Assembly (NCBI GenBank): GCA_009776345.1
Contig: WRLS01000046.1
Location: 1 to 13,159 of the forward strand
DNA length: 13,159 nucleotides
Direction: 5' to 3'
Origin: Oscillospiraceae bacterium
GTDB lineage: Bacteria > Bacillota > Clostridia > Oscillospirales > Ruminococcaceae
Numbering within the stretch: the stretch's first letter is position 1; every line of letters begins with the position of its first letter. Shown here in pieces: positions 1-6,972 of this stretch. A program made the translations under genes and the position numbers. The notes beneath the pieces were generated by a model. The model saw nothing but the letters and a program-made list of their open reading frames with translations. It was not told where the DNA came from and did not search any database.

Positions 1-16
1 TAAATCCTGCCGAAGG

Positions 17-196
17 CAAAACACCCGTCATCACTGCGAAAAATCGCAGTGATGCCACCCTCTTTAAAAAAGAGGGTAAGGCTAAAATAGGATTTATTCT
101 TTCATTAGAAAGCGCAAAATGACCGTAGGACGTGCCCTCTTTTTTAAAGAGGGTGGCGCGAAGCCAAATTTATTCGGTTTCGTGACGGGTGTTTTG
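17..196. repeat. 180-bp MITE-like inverted-repeat element, copy A
   Basis: The ends are perfect 14-bp terminal inverted repeats: CAAAACACCCGTCA at 17-30 and TGACGGGTGTTTTG at 183-196. Inside are four stem-loops in order: a perfect 9-bp stem at 31-52, an ACCCTCTTT stem at 57-77, a CCCTCTTT stem at 135-153 and a stem with one G-T pair at 159-182. The two CCCTCTTT hairpins are themselves inverted relative to each other. A second copy of 179 bp lies at 11513-11691. There is no open reading frame in it, so if mobile it would depend on a transposase supplied elsewhere. It sits just beyond the 3' end of cheD, so it may also shape the end of that mRNA. No target-site duplication is visible. Confidence 0.8.
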
Positions 197-197
197 C

Positions 198-217
198 GGC
201 GGGGGCAAGCCCCCGCC
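198..217. repeat. GC-rich hairpin
   Basis: A 9-bp perfect stem, GGCGGGGGC at 198-206 and GCCCCCGCC at 209-217, with a two-base loop. It lies between the MITE-like element and a heptad array, downstream of cheD. There is no adjacent T-run on the minus strand, so it is not a textbook terminator. Confidence 0.5.
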
Positions 218-220
218 CTT

Positions 221-244
221 CCTCAATCCTCAATCCTAAAACCT
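221..244. repeat. Heptad array (CCTNAAN), single arm
   Basis: Three 7-bp units, CCTCAAT twice and then CCTAAAA, are followed by a final CCT and then GC-rich sequence leading to the cheD stop codon. This is one arm of the heptad family seen also at 6857-6887, 11413-11504, 11760-11844 and 12039-12130. Confidence 0.7.
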
Positions 245-262
245 GCGCAGCCGCGCGCCGCG

Positions 263-754
263 CTATAAATTCTTAACAGGCCTGTTGAGCGCCTTTACCC
301 CCATAACTCCCGTGGCGGGTTCAAACGTAACGGTGCGCCCGTAATTTTCCAGGATGTCCTGGGCAATAATAGGTATATGCAGGACCTGCAGCGCGGTTTT
401 GACAGACGCGACATTCCGCTGCCCAACCTGCCACGCGGCGTTTGCGGTGGTTGCGCCCTTGACCTCGAACATTTGCGCGCCGCCCGCAATTTTCGCCTTC
501 ATGCGCGCGCGGTTCGCGCCGAGCTTCTCCATTTGGCGGACAAGCTCCGGGATTGCGCTGTCGGCGAATTTCGCTATGTTTTTATCGTTTGGCGACAGCT
601 TTGAATCAGGCAGCATAATATGTGACAGGCCCGCCACGTGTGCGGCCGCATCCAGCAGGCAGATGCCCACGCAGGAACCCAGCGCGTATGTAATAAGTGT
701 ATCGGGCGGCCTTGCCACCTTTAAATCAGAAATGCCTATTACCAATTGCCCCAT
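263..754 (-). CDS. cheD: Chemoreceptor glutamine deamidase CheD
   Basis: CheD deamidates specific glutamines on methyl-accepting chemotaxis receptors and binds CheC, which links receptor adaptation to CheY-P levels. The 163-residue length is usual. The family's catalytic residues are visible as Thr22, Cys28 in the LGSCVG segment and His45 in GLSHIMLP. The later AGGAQMF and GRTVTFEPATG segments also fit CheD. The ATG at 752-754 follows the cheC stop by one base, so the two genes are almost certainly translated from one mRNA. The ribosome binding site is only a G-rich stretch inside the end of cheC, which fits translational coupling. No other chemotaxis gene is in the window. Identification rests on the motifs and on the CheC neighbour. 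Confidence 0.95.
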   Translation of the reverse strand: MGQLVIGISDLKVARPPDTLITYALGSCVGICLLDAAAHVAGLSHIMLPDSKLSPNDKNIAKFADSAIPELVRQMEKLGANRARMKAKIAGGAQMFEVKGATTANAAWQVGQRNVASVKTALQVLHIPIIAQDILENYGRTVTFEPATGVMGVKALNRPVKNL

Positions 755-755
755 A

Positions 756-1382
756 TTAGCCCAGCCCCAATTTTTGCAAAATCAAATTCAGGGAGTCAAC
801 CTCCGCGAATAAAATCATATGGCTCATGACGTTTTCGGTGTCGCTTTTAAAATTTTCCTCAATGAACAGCACTTTGTCGCCTACAGCGCCGAATTGCGTG
901 ATCGGCACGCTCAAAAGCGCGCCCGCCATGTCGATATTCACGGCAGGGGGGGTAAGGTCGATGCGCAGCCCCGTCATATCCCCGATTGAATTGACATACG
1001 CCCCGGACAGGATATTCCCCACCTCTGTAATGGCGGAAAGCGCCATCTCGTCCATTTCGTCGAAACTCTCGTAATGCTGGCCCATTAGGATATTTATGAT
1101 CATATGGGCGAATTTTTTGTCCAGCAGGAACATGATCATCCCGTTGATTTCGCCCTCCAGGCTGACCAGCACGCCGTAGATCATATTTTCCGGGCCGCCC
1201 ACCGCGTCCGCGACATTGTTAAATTCTACCAAATTGACCACGGGCAAGGTCATATTCACCGGCATCCCCAGCATGGCGGAAAGCGATGTCGCCGCGTTGC
1301 CCGCGCCGATATTGCCAAGCTCCCTGAGCACATCCATATGCATAGGGCTTAAATGCTCATATACATTCTCTGTGTTTTCCAT
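756..1382 (-). CDS. cheC: CheY-P phosphatase CheC
   Basis: CheC dephosphorylates CheY-P and, in the Bacillus-type adaptation system, is stimulated by CheD. The 208-residue protein carries the two characteristic active-site helices. The first is ELGNIGAGNAATSLS, with Glu21 and Asn24. The second is ITEVGNILSGAYVNSI, with Glu120 and Asn123. Having both sites separates CheC from CheX (one site), and the lack of a FliN-type C-terminal domain separates it from FliY. The ATG start is preceded by GGGAGGT, but about 13 bases separate it from the start. That is long, and an ATT two codons upstream would be better spaced, so the exact start is slightly uncertain. It is the first gene of a cheC-cheD pair and is divergent from the parA-like gene across a 220-bp AT-rich spacer. 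Confidence 0.95.
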   Translation of the reverse strand: MENTENVYEHLSPMHMDVLRELGNIGAGNAATSLSAMLGMPVNMTLPVVNLVEFNNVADAVGGPENMIYGVLVSLEGEINGMIMFLLDKKFAHMIINILMGQHYESFDEMDEMALSAITEVGNILSGAYVNSIGDMTGLRIDLTPPAVNIDMAGALLSVPITQFGAVGDKVLFIEENFKSDTENVMSHMILFAEVDSLNLILQKLGLG

Positions 1383-1474
1383 GATAATTTTTCTACCTCC
1401 CGGAGCATACTAAATACTTTAGCAAATATATAATAACATATTATAAGATACAAGTACAAGTGGATATATCATAT

Positions 1475-1503
1475 TATATAAAATTGGCTGTTTTTCCGGT
1501 AAA
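1475..1503 (-). promoter_or_regulatory. Possible promoter of cheC-cheD
   Basis: On the minus strand TTTACC (complement of 1498-1503) is followed after 17 bases by TATATA (1475-1480), or after 19 bases by TATAAT (1473-1478). The region 1411-1510 is very AT-rich and holds several other TATAAT-like boxes, for example near 1440-1445, so the real start cannot be fixed by eye. A motility sigma factor could be used instead. Confidence 0.35.
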
Positions 1504-1539
1504 TATATTACAGGGATGTATTTTTACGGTGCGCAAAAC

Positions 1540-1568
1540 TTTACAAATTTCGCCAAAGCCTTTATAAT
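1540..1568 (+). promoter_or_regulatory. Sigma-70-type promoter of the parA-comFB operon
   Basis: TTTACA at 1540-1545 and a perfect TATAAT at 1563-1568 are separated by exactly 17 bases. Transcription should begin near 1575, giving a leader of about 36 nt before the ATG at 1611. The promoter lies in the divergent spacer shared with cheC. Confidence 0.75.
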
Positions 1569-1610
1569 GATAAGAGAAACATTGATCACTGAATCGGAAA
1601 GGTGACAGCT

Positions 1611-2372
1611 ATGGCCAAGGTGATATCAATATCCAACCAAAAGGGCGGGGTGGGCAAGACCACAACATCCCTTGCAATTTCCACCGGCTTTAAGGAGCGG
1701 GGGTTCCGGGTCCTTGCTGTCGATATGGACCCCCAGGCGAATTTTACGTTCAGCCTGGGCGGGGAGGGCGACGACGGCCCCACTGTCTACGAGCTGTTAA
1801 AAGGCGAGGTCCAGCCCCGTTTCGCCATACAGCGGACGAGTTATGTTGACCTTATAGCGTCAAACATCGTGCTTTCAGGCGCGGAGCTGGAGTTTACCGC
1901 GGAGGGCAGGGAGTACATCCTGAAGAAGGCGCTGAAATCCCTGATGCCGCGCTATGACTACATCGTGATCGACACGCCGCCCGCGCTCAGCTTCCTTACC
2001 GTAAACGCACTTGCCGCCGCGCAGTATATGATCATCCCGATGCAGGCGGATATTTTCAGCCTGCAGGGGATCGCACAGCTCGGGGATTCCCTGCTGCGGT
2101 TAAAACAGTATTGCAACCCGCAGCTGGAGGTAGGCGGGATACTGCTGTGCAGGTTCGACGGGCGCACGATTTTGGGAAGGCGCATAAACGAAACCGCCGA
2201 CATGGTGGCACAGCAGATCGGCACAAAGCTTTACAAGCAGAAGATACGCAACTCCGTGGCGATCCAAGAGGCGCAGACGAACCAGGTGTCTATGTTCCAG
2301 TACGCGCCCCAAAGCCCCGGTGTTGCGGATTACAGGAAATTTGTGGATGAGCTGCTGAAAAGCGGCGTATGA
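1611..2372 (+). CDS. ParA/Soj-family ATPase
   Basis: This is a 253-residue P-loop ATPase of the ParA/MinD superfamily, which positions plasmids, chromosomes, chemoreceptor arrays or other cargo by ATP-driven dimerisation on DNA or membrane. The deviant Walker A motif KGGVGKTT is at residues 11-18, VLAVDMDPQANFT follows the first strand, and the Walker B region reads YDYIVIDTPP. No N-terminal helix-turn-helix is present, so it is a short Soj-like form. The ATG at 1611 is preferred over an in-frame GTG at 1602 because the AAAGGTG ribosome binding site is then well spaced and the first strand begins at residue 3. No parB partner or parS-like array is seen, and the next genes are a ComFB-domain protein and a large membrane protein. 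It is therefore probably an orphan ParA that positions a protein cargo rather than the chromosomal Soj. Confidence 0.9.
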   Translation: MAKVISISNQKGGVGKTTTSLAISTGFKERGFRVLAVDMDPQANFTFSLGGEGDDGPTVYELLKGEVQPRFAIQRTSYVDLIASNIVLSGAELEFTAEGREYILKKALKSLMPRYDYIVIDTPPALSFLTVNALAAAQYMIIPMQADIFSLQGIAQLGDSLLRLKQYCNPQLEVGGILLCRFDGRTILGRRINETADMVAQQIGTKLYKQKIRNSVAIQEAQTNQVSMFQYAPQSPGVADYRKFVDELLKSGV

Positions 2373-2405
2373 CCGCGCCGCAGATGCATAAAAAGGGTGA
2401 ATTAG

Positions 2406-2810
2406 TTGGCTGCGAAAAAACAACTTAAAAAAGATTTTAATAAAGAAGCCATGTACCGCAAGATCATGCCTTCCATTTCCGCGCCGATGGAGCTGGACGA
2501 AGACAGGGGGGAGCCGCAGATACCGGAGGAGGTCGTCCCTGTCCCGGAGCATACGGCTTATAATGTCATGGAGCTTGTCGTCCGCACAAAGCTGCCGCAG
2601 ACGCTCGGGACGCTTGGCGCCTGTGAGTGCGGGCAGTGCAAGAACGACTGCGTTTCCCTTGCCCTGAACAGCCTGCCGTGCTTTTATGTCGTCGGCGACG
2701 AAGAGCAGATCAGGGACAAGGCAAAGGCCATCCGCGCCAAAAATGAGATAAAAATCACCGCGGCGATTATCCGTGCCGTACAAAAAGTCATGGAGCATCC
2801 CCGCCATTAG
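2406..2810 (+). CDS. ComFB-domain protein
   Basis: This 134-residue protein has a late-competence ComFB domain from about residue 50 onward. It shows the NVMELVVRTKLP helix, a cysteine cluster (Cys73, Cys75, Cys78, Cys82) and the SLALNSLPCFYVV segment. Cyanobacterial ComFB proteins have been reported as cyclic-dinucleotide receptors acting on pili and motility; whether this one binds a nucleotide is inference. The four cysteines suggest a bound metal. The start is a TTG at 2406, chosen because AGGGTGA lies five bases upstream; the next in-frame ATG is at 2451. The first 48 residues are a lysine-rich then acidic extension beyond the domain. It is the middle gene of a run, 33 bases after the ParA gene and 31 bases before the large membrane protein, with no terminator between. 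Confidence 0.85.
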   Translation: MAAKKQLKKDFNKEAMYRKIMPSISAPMELDEDRGEPQIPEEVVPVPEHTAYNVMELVVRTKLPQTLGTLGACECGQCKNDCVSLALNSLPCFYVVGDEEQIRDKAKAIRAKNEIKITAAIIRAVQKVMEHPRH

Positions 2811-2841
2811 CCCTTTATTAAATTTGGAGTGAATTTCCCAA

Positions 2842-5800
2842 ATGAGTGAAAAGCCGCGCCTAAAAGAAACCGACGAAATATTAAACAGCGTGCGCAAAAA
2901 AGGCATGGACCCAAAGGGCGATGCCCCCGTGGCCCGTCCCGCCGAGCCTGCGCCTGCCCGGGATGAAGCGCCCGATATTACAGATGACGAAATGTCCCCG
3001 ACTGAAGAAGGCGCGTCCGAAATGCGCCTGAAGGGGACTGATGAGATTCTGGAAAGCGTGAGCAGAAGGGGGCGTTCCGTAAAAAGGGCCTCCCCGCCGG
3101 CGTTTACCCCGCCGGAAATCAGCGCGCCTGTGACGGAAACGGCGCAACCGGACGCGACCGCAGACGACCGCCCCAGGCGCAGGCGCGGCCGCCCGCAAAA
3201 ACGTGAAACCGACAGCCCCCCGGATCGGCAGGATGACCGCAGGCCGCTGGATTTCGGGAAATACAACCTAAACGACGCGATCCGGGACGTCAAAGAGGAA
3301 ATGGGGGAACAGCCCGAACCGGAAATCCCCGAACCCCCTGCCGCAAGAACATCCGCACGGGGAAGGCGGCGGGCATCCGCGCCGTACAGAAAAGCCGAGC
3401 TTGCCATGGAAACCGCTGTAGAGCCGCCGCCGGAGGAAACCCCGCCCGAACCGCCGCAGCCGGTGCCGTATGAATTCCCGCGTGTTTCGCGAGATGAGCT
3501 GAACACACAGCAAGCGGAACCGGATATACGCGAGTATTCCTTCGAGGAATTCGGGGAGCCTTCCCCGCCCGCGCGGACGGAGCCGCCGCCTGTTTTGCCG
3601 AAACCTGAAACCGATGAAGAAAAACGCACACGCATAAGCCGTGACGAGAATTCCCGCGAAAACTTCCGTGAGGAGCTTGCGCGCACTTTTGAGGCGCAGT
3701 TTGCCCAGCGCTTTTTAAAAAGGGAAAGCGGCGCGGACAGCCCCGCGAACGGGCAAGCGGCCGCACCCGGGGCGGCAAGCGGCAGGGACAGGGGTACCCG
3801 GCCTTTCTTTGATAATTTCGTGACAGAAAACGAAGATCCCGCCGACAGCACCGGGGGCGCGATTGAGCCTGAGGCACAGGATTTCCTGGATCAGTTTACC
3901 GAGGAGATAAACAGAGAGGAAGAAACCGTCACAGAGGAATTTAAAGACACGCTCGCGAAGAAATTCATGCGTGAGCGCGAGCGTTATCTAAATGAACTGG
4001 GCATCGCCGCCGCAAGGGACGAACAGCAGCAGGAGGAAGAAATCCCCGAACCCGAACCGGAGCCGCGTGCCCGCCGCATACTTGATGTGCAGATACAGCC
4101 CGAAATGCATACGGACGAAGACATTGACACAGGCAGCCCCGCCCCGCCCGTGACTTACAACCGGATGGGCTTTGCCCGCAAAGAAGCGACAGAACACGAC
4201 GACGGCGGGCCTGTGTTCAACCCCGCGCCAAACCGTACACAGCGCCCCTCTTTAGGGCGCGGGCAGGCGGCGGAAAACACAGGGCGCGGGCAGGCGGCGG
4301 AAAACACAGGCCGCGCGCCCTCCGGCAAAAAGAACGCCGAGGACCTTTTAATGGAGCTTGCCGCCCAAACAAAGGCGGCGGAGGACAGGCTGTTCGGCAC
4401 AGGGCGCGGCAGGGCAAAGCCCGCCCGCAAAAGGCAGAATACGCGCATACTCACTGCGGCGTTTACAGGCAAAACCGAGGAAAAACCAAAGCGCGGTAAA
4501 CGTAAAGACAAAACCGCCGATGAAAAACCGGAGACCGCGGGGGGTATGTACCGCGTTGTAATCCCCGTGCTTTTGGCGGGGCTGCTGGTATTCGGCGGGT
4601 CGTTTTGGTGGTTCTTTTCCGGCAATACAATCGGGCTGCCGATGGCCCCCAACAGGGGCGCAGACGACAGCAGCTATGACGGGAACCTGGGTGAAATTCC
4701 TTCGGGGGACAATACGCTAACACTTTATGAATCCCGCCATTTTGAAGCATCCGGCCCGGGAAGGTACCGTGACGCGGTGGTGCGGCGGTCGGATATCGAC
4801 ATATCAAACCTCTACGTCGAAAACATCCTGCTGATCTCCGACGCGGAGACAACCGGCAGGGTCACGCTCACGGGGGTGAGCGCGGACAGGGCAATCCACA
4901 TCACAAGCTGCGCCGTAAATGAGCTTGAGCTAGTTGACGTGCGCACGCCGCGCGTGGTACTGGCGAACAGCCAAGTGCCTGTAACCCTTCGGGTAGGCGG
5001 CAATTCCGACATCGGGACGGTGGAGATGGAGGCGGGCGCGGCTATATCCCAGGGCGTTTTGCACGAGGATGCCTTGGGCATACAAAATATAGCCATATCC
5101 GCAAAATCCTCCGGCGGGATAAGCGCGACACTAAGCTCGCTCACCGTGCCGTCGCTTTCCACCGAGGGCGAAACCGTCCTGCGCTTTGAAAACAGCAGGG
5201 TCGGGAATATGAGTGCCGAGGGCGCAATCTCAATAGACGGCAGCGGGCGGATCTCAAACCTTACGCTGACAGAAGATACCCACAGGAATGTATCCGCCGT
5301 TTCGCTTGATTTATCCGCGGCAATAACGCCTATGTCAATTTCCGGGGCAGTTAACGCGGCGCGTACACTGCAAGCCGTGATCAGGGGCGTGGATATTTCC
5401 AACCTTCATGTAAGAAGCCCGGCGGACATTCAAATATCCGGCGATATAAACACATTGGCGACAGCCGACAGCATCGGAATTTCCGGCAGCGGGACAATAG
5501 GCAGCTTTACGGTAAACAGGCGCTTCGGTAACGCGCGGCTGCCGATTGATATATCCGGCGTGACTGTGTTTTCTATGATCGGGGAGGCTGAAACCAGGAT
5601 CAATATAACAGGCTCCGGCCGCGTAAACGACCTTACCTGCAACGCGTCCACCTACGCTTTGGGCAACAAAATCGGTATGCTGCGGGTGAACAACGACCGC
5701 GTGATCTACGAAAACGAACCCGACAACATAATAATCGCCCAAGGCATAAGGCCGCCGGAAACAGCGGCGGACAACCCGAATATTGATTTCAATCTAAGCA

Positions 5801-6711
5801 CCGCCCAAAGCGCGCCGCCGCCCGATACTTCGATTGACAATGTAAGCACGACCTGCGGCCATACAAGGGAGGCGGGCGGCTTTTTAAGGGGCGACGGGTC
5901 GCGTTCAGACCCATTTGAAGTGGAAACCCCGGCACAGCTCGCGCATATTTCCGCGCACCTTGATTCCTATTTTATCCAGACAGCGGATATTGACATAGCG
6001 GGCGACGCGTCTTTTGTCAGCGGCTTCCCGATAATCGGCAGCGGCGACAGCCCGTTTACCGGTGAATATGACGGCAGCGGTTACAGCATCCGCGGCATAC
6101 GCATCCAATCCGACCAAAACCGCGTGGGGCTTTTCGCCGCAAACGCGGGGGTTATACGCGGCATTACCCTTATGCCCGGCGAGATTGGCGCGCTTTCCTC
6201 CGGCACTGTATACATCGGGGGGATCGCGGGCGTGAATTTAGAAAGCGGGCAGATTTTGTCCTCCTCCAACCGCGCAAGGGTTTCCGGCAGGGATTCCGCC
6301 TATGTCGGCGGGATCGCGGGCTACAACTACGGCGGCCTTATCCGCGACTGCTACAACGCGGCGCAGATAAGGGGCGTTTCCAATGTAGGCGGGATCGCGG
6401 GGATGAGCTTGGGCGCGGGCGTTATCGCGGGGAGCTACAACGCCGGTGAAATAGAAGGCGAGGACGATTTCGGCGCGGTTGCCGGGACCAACGAAGGCAC
6501 GGTTTCCAACTGCTATTATTTGGAGGGCACCGCGGAATTCGGCATCGGGCGGGGCGGCGGCGCGCCGATGATGCGCACAGCCGAAGAGCTTATGTCGGCG
6601 CAGATGGTCAGCGACCTTGCCGCGGGGCATGAACAGTCGCTGTGGGTGCGCGGCTCTGTTTCCGAAGGCGGGTATAATTTCCCGGTTTTGAGGGCGGCTG
6701 CGCAGGATTAA
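2842..6711 (+). CDS. Large single-pass membrane protein: disordered cytoplasmic half, beta-helix and GLUG repeats outside
   Basis: This 1289-residue protein has no recognisable enzyme domain. Residues 1-568 are Pro/Glu/Arg-rich and look disordered. An 18-residue motif occurs twice near the N-terminus, RLKETDEILNSVRKKG at 6-21 and RLKGTDEILESVSRRG at 62-77, and a perfect 9-residue tandem repeat follows later. Coiled-coil-like charged stretches lie around 270-295 and 345-390. One membrane segment spans about 572-592. The basic stretch just before it predicts N-in, C-out topology. Residues about 620-985 are short Ser/Gly/Ile-rich repeats suggesting a right-handed beta-helix. About 1005-1250 is a GLUG-type region with repeated GGIAGxN and CYNAA segments. 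The ribosome binding site GGAGTGA is nine bases before the ATG. As last gene of the ParA-ComFB run, it could be the scaffold or cargo that the ParA positions. That role is inference. Confidence 0.88.
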   Translation: MSEKPRLKETDEILNSVRKKGMDPKGDAPVARPAEPAPARDEAPDITDDEMSPTEEGASEMRLKGTDEILESVSRRGRSVKRASPPAFTPPEISAPVTETAQPDATADDRPRRRRGRPQKRETDSPPDRQDDRRPLDFGKYNLNDAIRDVKEEMGEQPEPEIPEPPAARTSARGRRRASAPYRKAELAMETAVEPPPEETPPEPPQPVPYEFPRVSRDELNTQQAEPDIREYSFEEFGEPSPPARTEPPPVLPKPETDEEKRTRISRDENSRENFREELARTFEAQFAQRFLKRESGADSPANGQAAAPGAASGRDRGTRPFFDNFVTENEDPADSTGGAIEPEAQDFLDQFTEEINREEETVTEEFKDTLAKKFMRERERYLNELGIAAARDEQQQEEEIPEPEPEPRARRILDVQIQPEMHTDEDIDTGSPAPPVTYNRMGFARKEATEHDDGGPVFNPAPNRTQRPSLGRGQAAENTGRGQAAENTGRAPSGKKNAEDLLMELAAQTKAAEDRLFGTGRGRAKPARKRQNTRILTAAFTGKTEEKPKRGKRKDKTADEKPETAGGMYRVVIPVLLAGLLVFGGSFWWFFSGNTIGLPMAPNRGADDSSYDGNLGEIPSGDNTLTLYESRHFEASGPGRYRDAVVRRSDIDISNLYVENILLISDAETTGRVTLTGVSADRAIHITSCAVNELELVDVRTPRVVLANSQVPVTLRVGGNSDIGTVEMEAGAAISQGVLHEDALGIQNIAISAKSSGGISATLSSLTVPSLSTEGETVLRFENSRVGNMSAEGAISIDGSGRISNLTLTEDTHRNVSAVSLDLSAAITPMSISGAVNAARTLQAVIRGVDISNLHVRSPADIQISGDINTLATADSIGISGSGTIGSFTVNRRFGNARLPIDISGVTVFSMIGEAETRINITGSGRVNDLTCNASTYALGNKIGMLRVNNDRVIYENEPDNIIIAQGIRPPETAADNPNIDFNLSTAQSAPPPDTSIDNVSTTCGHTREAGGFLRGDGSRSDPFEVETPAQLAHISAHLDSYFIQTADIDIAGDASFVSGFPIIGSGDSPFTGEYDGSGYSIRGIRIQSDQNRVGLFAANAGVIRGITLMPGEIGALSSGTVYIGGIAGVNLESGQILSSSNRARVSGRDSAYVGGIAGYNYGGLIRDCYNAAQIRGVSNVGGIAGMSLGAGVIAGSYNAGEIEGEDDFGAVAGTNEGTVSNCYYLEGTAEFGIGRGGGAPMMRTAEELMSAQMVSDLAAGHEQSLWVRGSVSEGGYNFPVLRAAAQD
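4255..4308 (+). repeat. Perfect 27-bp tandem duplication inside the large membrane protein gene
   Basis: Two identical 27-bp units, 4255-4281 and 4282-4308, encode the 9-residue unit GRGQAAENT twice in frame. The identity is exact at the DNA level, so the duplication is recent or kept uniform. It lies in the disordered cytoplasmic half, about 80 residues before the membrane segment. Confidence 0.9.
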
Positions 6712-6717
6712 GGTTTC
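6704..6717 (+). repeat. Short heptad array overlapping the stop codon of the large membrane protein
   Basis: AGGATTA and AGGTTTC follow each other at 6704-6710 and 6711-6717, matching the heptad consensus AGGNTTN. The TAA stop codon (6709-6711) spans the junction, so the last codons of the gene are written in repeat sequence. The opposite arm of this family is at 6857-6887. Confidence 0.55.
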
Positions 6718-6719
6718 AT

Positions 6720-6746
6720 GTAGGGGGCGGCATCCTCGGCGCCCCG
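6720..6746. repeat. GTAGGGG-type GC hairpin repeat, divergent copy
   Basis: It begins GTAGGGGGCGGC and folds as a GGGGCG/CGCCCC stem. It belongs to the same family as the units at 6777-6815, 11855-11890, 11916-11954 and 12674-12698, but is the most diverged. Confidence 0.5.
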
Positions 6747-6768
6747 AATTTACCGAATAATCAACAAT

Positions 6769-6818
6769 ATTGCATCGTAGGGGCGACCCTTGCGGTCGTC
6801 CGCATTGTACGATGCAAT
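6769..6818. repeat. GTAGGGG-type repeat within a long perfect-ended hairpin
   Basis: The outer arms ATTGCATCGTA (6769-6779) and TACGATGCAAT (6808-6818) are perfect 11-bp inverted repeats. Inside is a GGGCGACC/GGTCGTCC stem. The part 6777-6815 recurs at 11916-11954 with a single mismatch over 39 bases, but the second copy lacks the perfect outer arm. Confidence 0.75.
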
Positions 6819-6825
6819 ACGATAA

Positions 6826-6855
6826 TTTGCGGGCGGGCATGGAAGCCCGCCCCTA
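6826..6855 (-). repeat. GTAGGGG-type repeat, inverted orientation
   Basis: Read on the minus strand this begins GTAGGGGCGGGC and forms a GGGCGGGC/GCCCGCCC stem (6831-6838 with 6845-6852) and a six-base loop. It abuts a heptad array at 6857. Confidence 0.6.
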
Positions 6856-6856
6856 C

Positions 6857-6887
6857 CCTAAAACCTATAACCTAAATCCTAAAACCT
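6857..6887. repeat. Heptad array (CCTNAAN), four units
   Basis: Four 7-bp units, CCTAAAA, CCTATAA, CCTAAAT and CCTAAAA, are followed by a closing CCT. The array runs into the GC-rich CGCGAAGCG sequence just before the bidirectional terminator. It may pair with the short AGG-type array at 6704-6717 across the intergenic region. Confidence 0.75.
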
Positions 6888-6898
6888 GCGCGAAGCGC

Positions 6899-6937
6899 AA
6901 AAAACCCCCACGGCCCGGAGAGCCGTGGGGGTTTTTT
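6899..6937. terminator. Bidirectional intrinsic terminator
   Basis: A perfect 10-bp stem, CCCCCACGGC at 6905-6914 with GCCGTGGGGG at 6922-6931, has a seven-base loop. Six As precede it and six Ts follow it, so it has a U-run in both directions. It ends transcription of the large membrane protein gene from the left and of the secreted protein gene (stop codon at 6973) from the right. Confidence 0.93.
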
Positions 6938-6972
6938 ATTTTGTGTTTCGGACAAAACCGTTCAGGCGGTTA

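Noticed and set aside
2100..3851. Long minus-strand reading frame of 583 codons opposite parA, comFB and the scaffold gene
   Set aside because: Low-complexity Ser/Gly/Arg-rich product with no recognised domain, antisense to three well-supported genes; it is a by-product of their GC-rich codon use.
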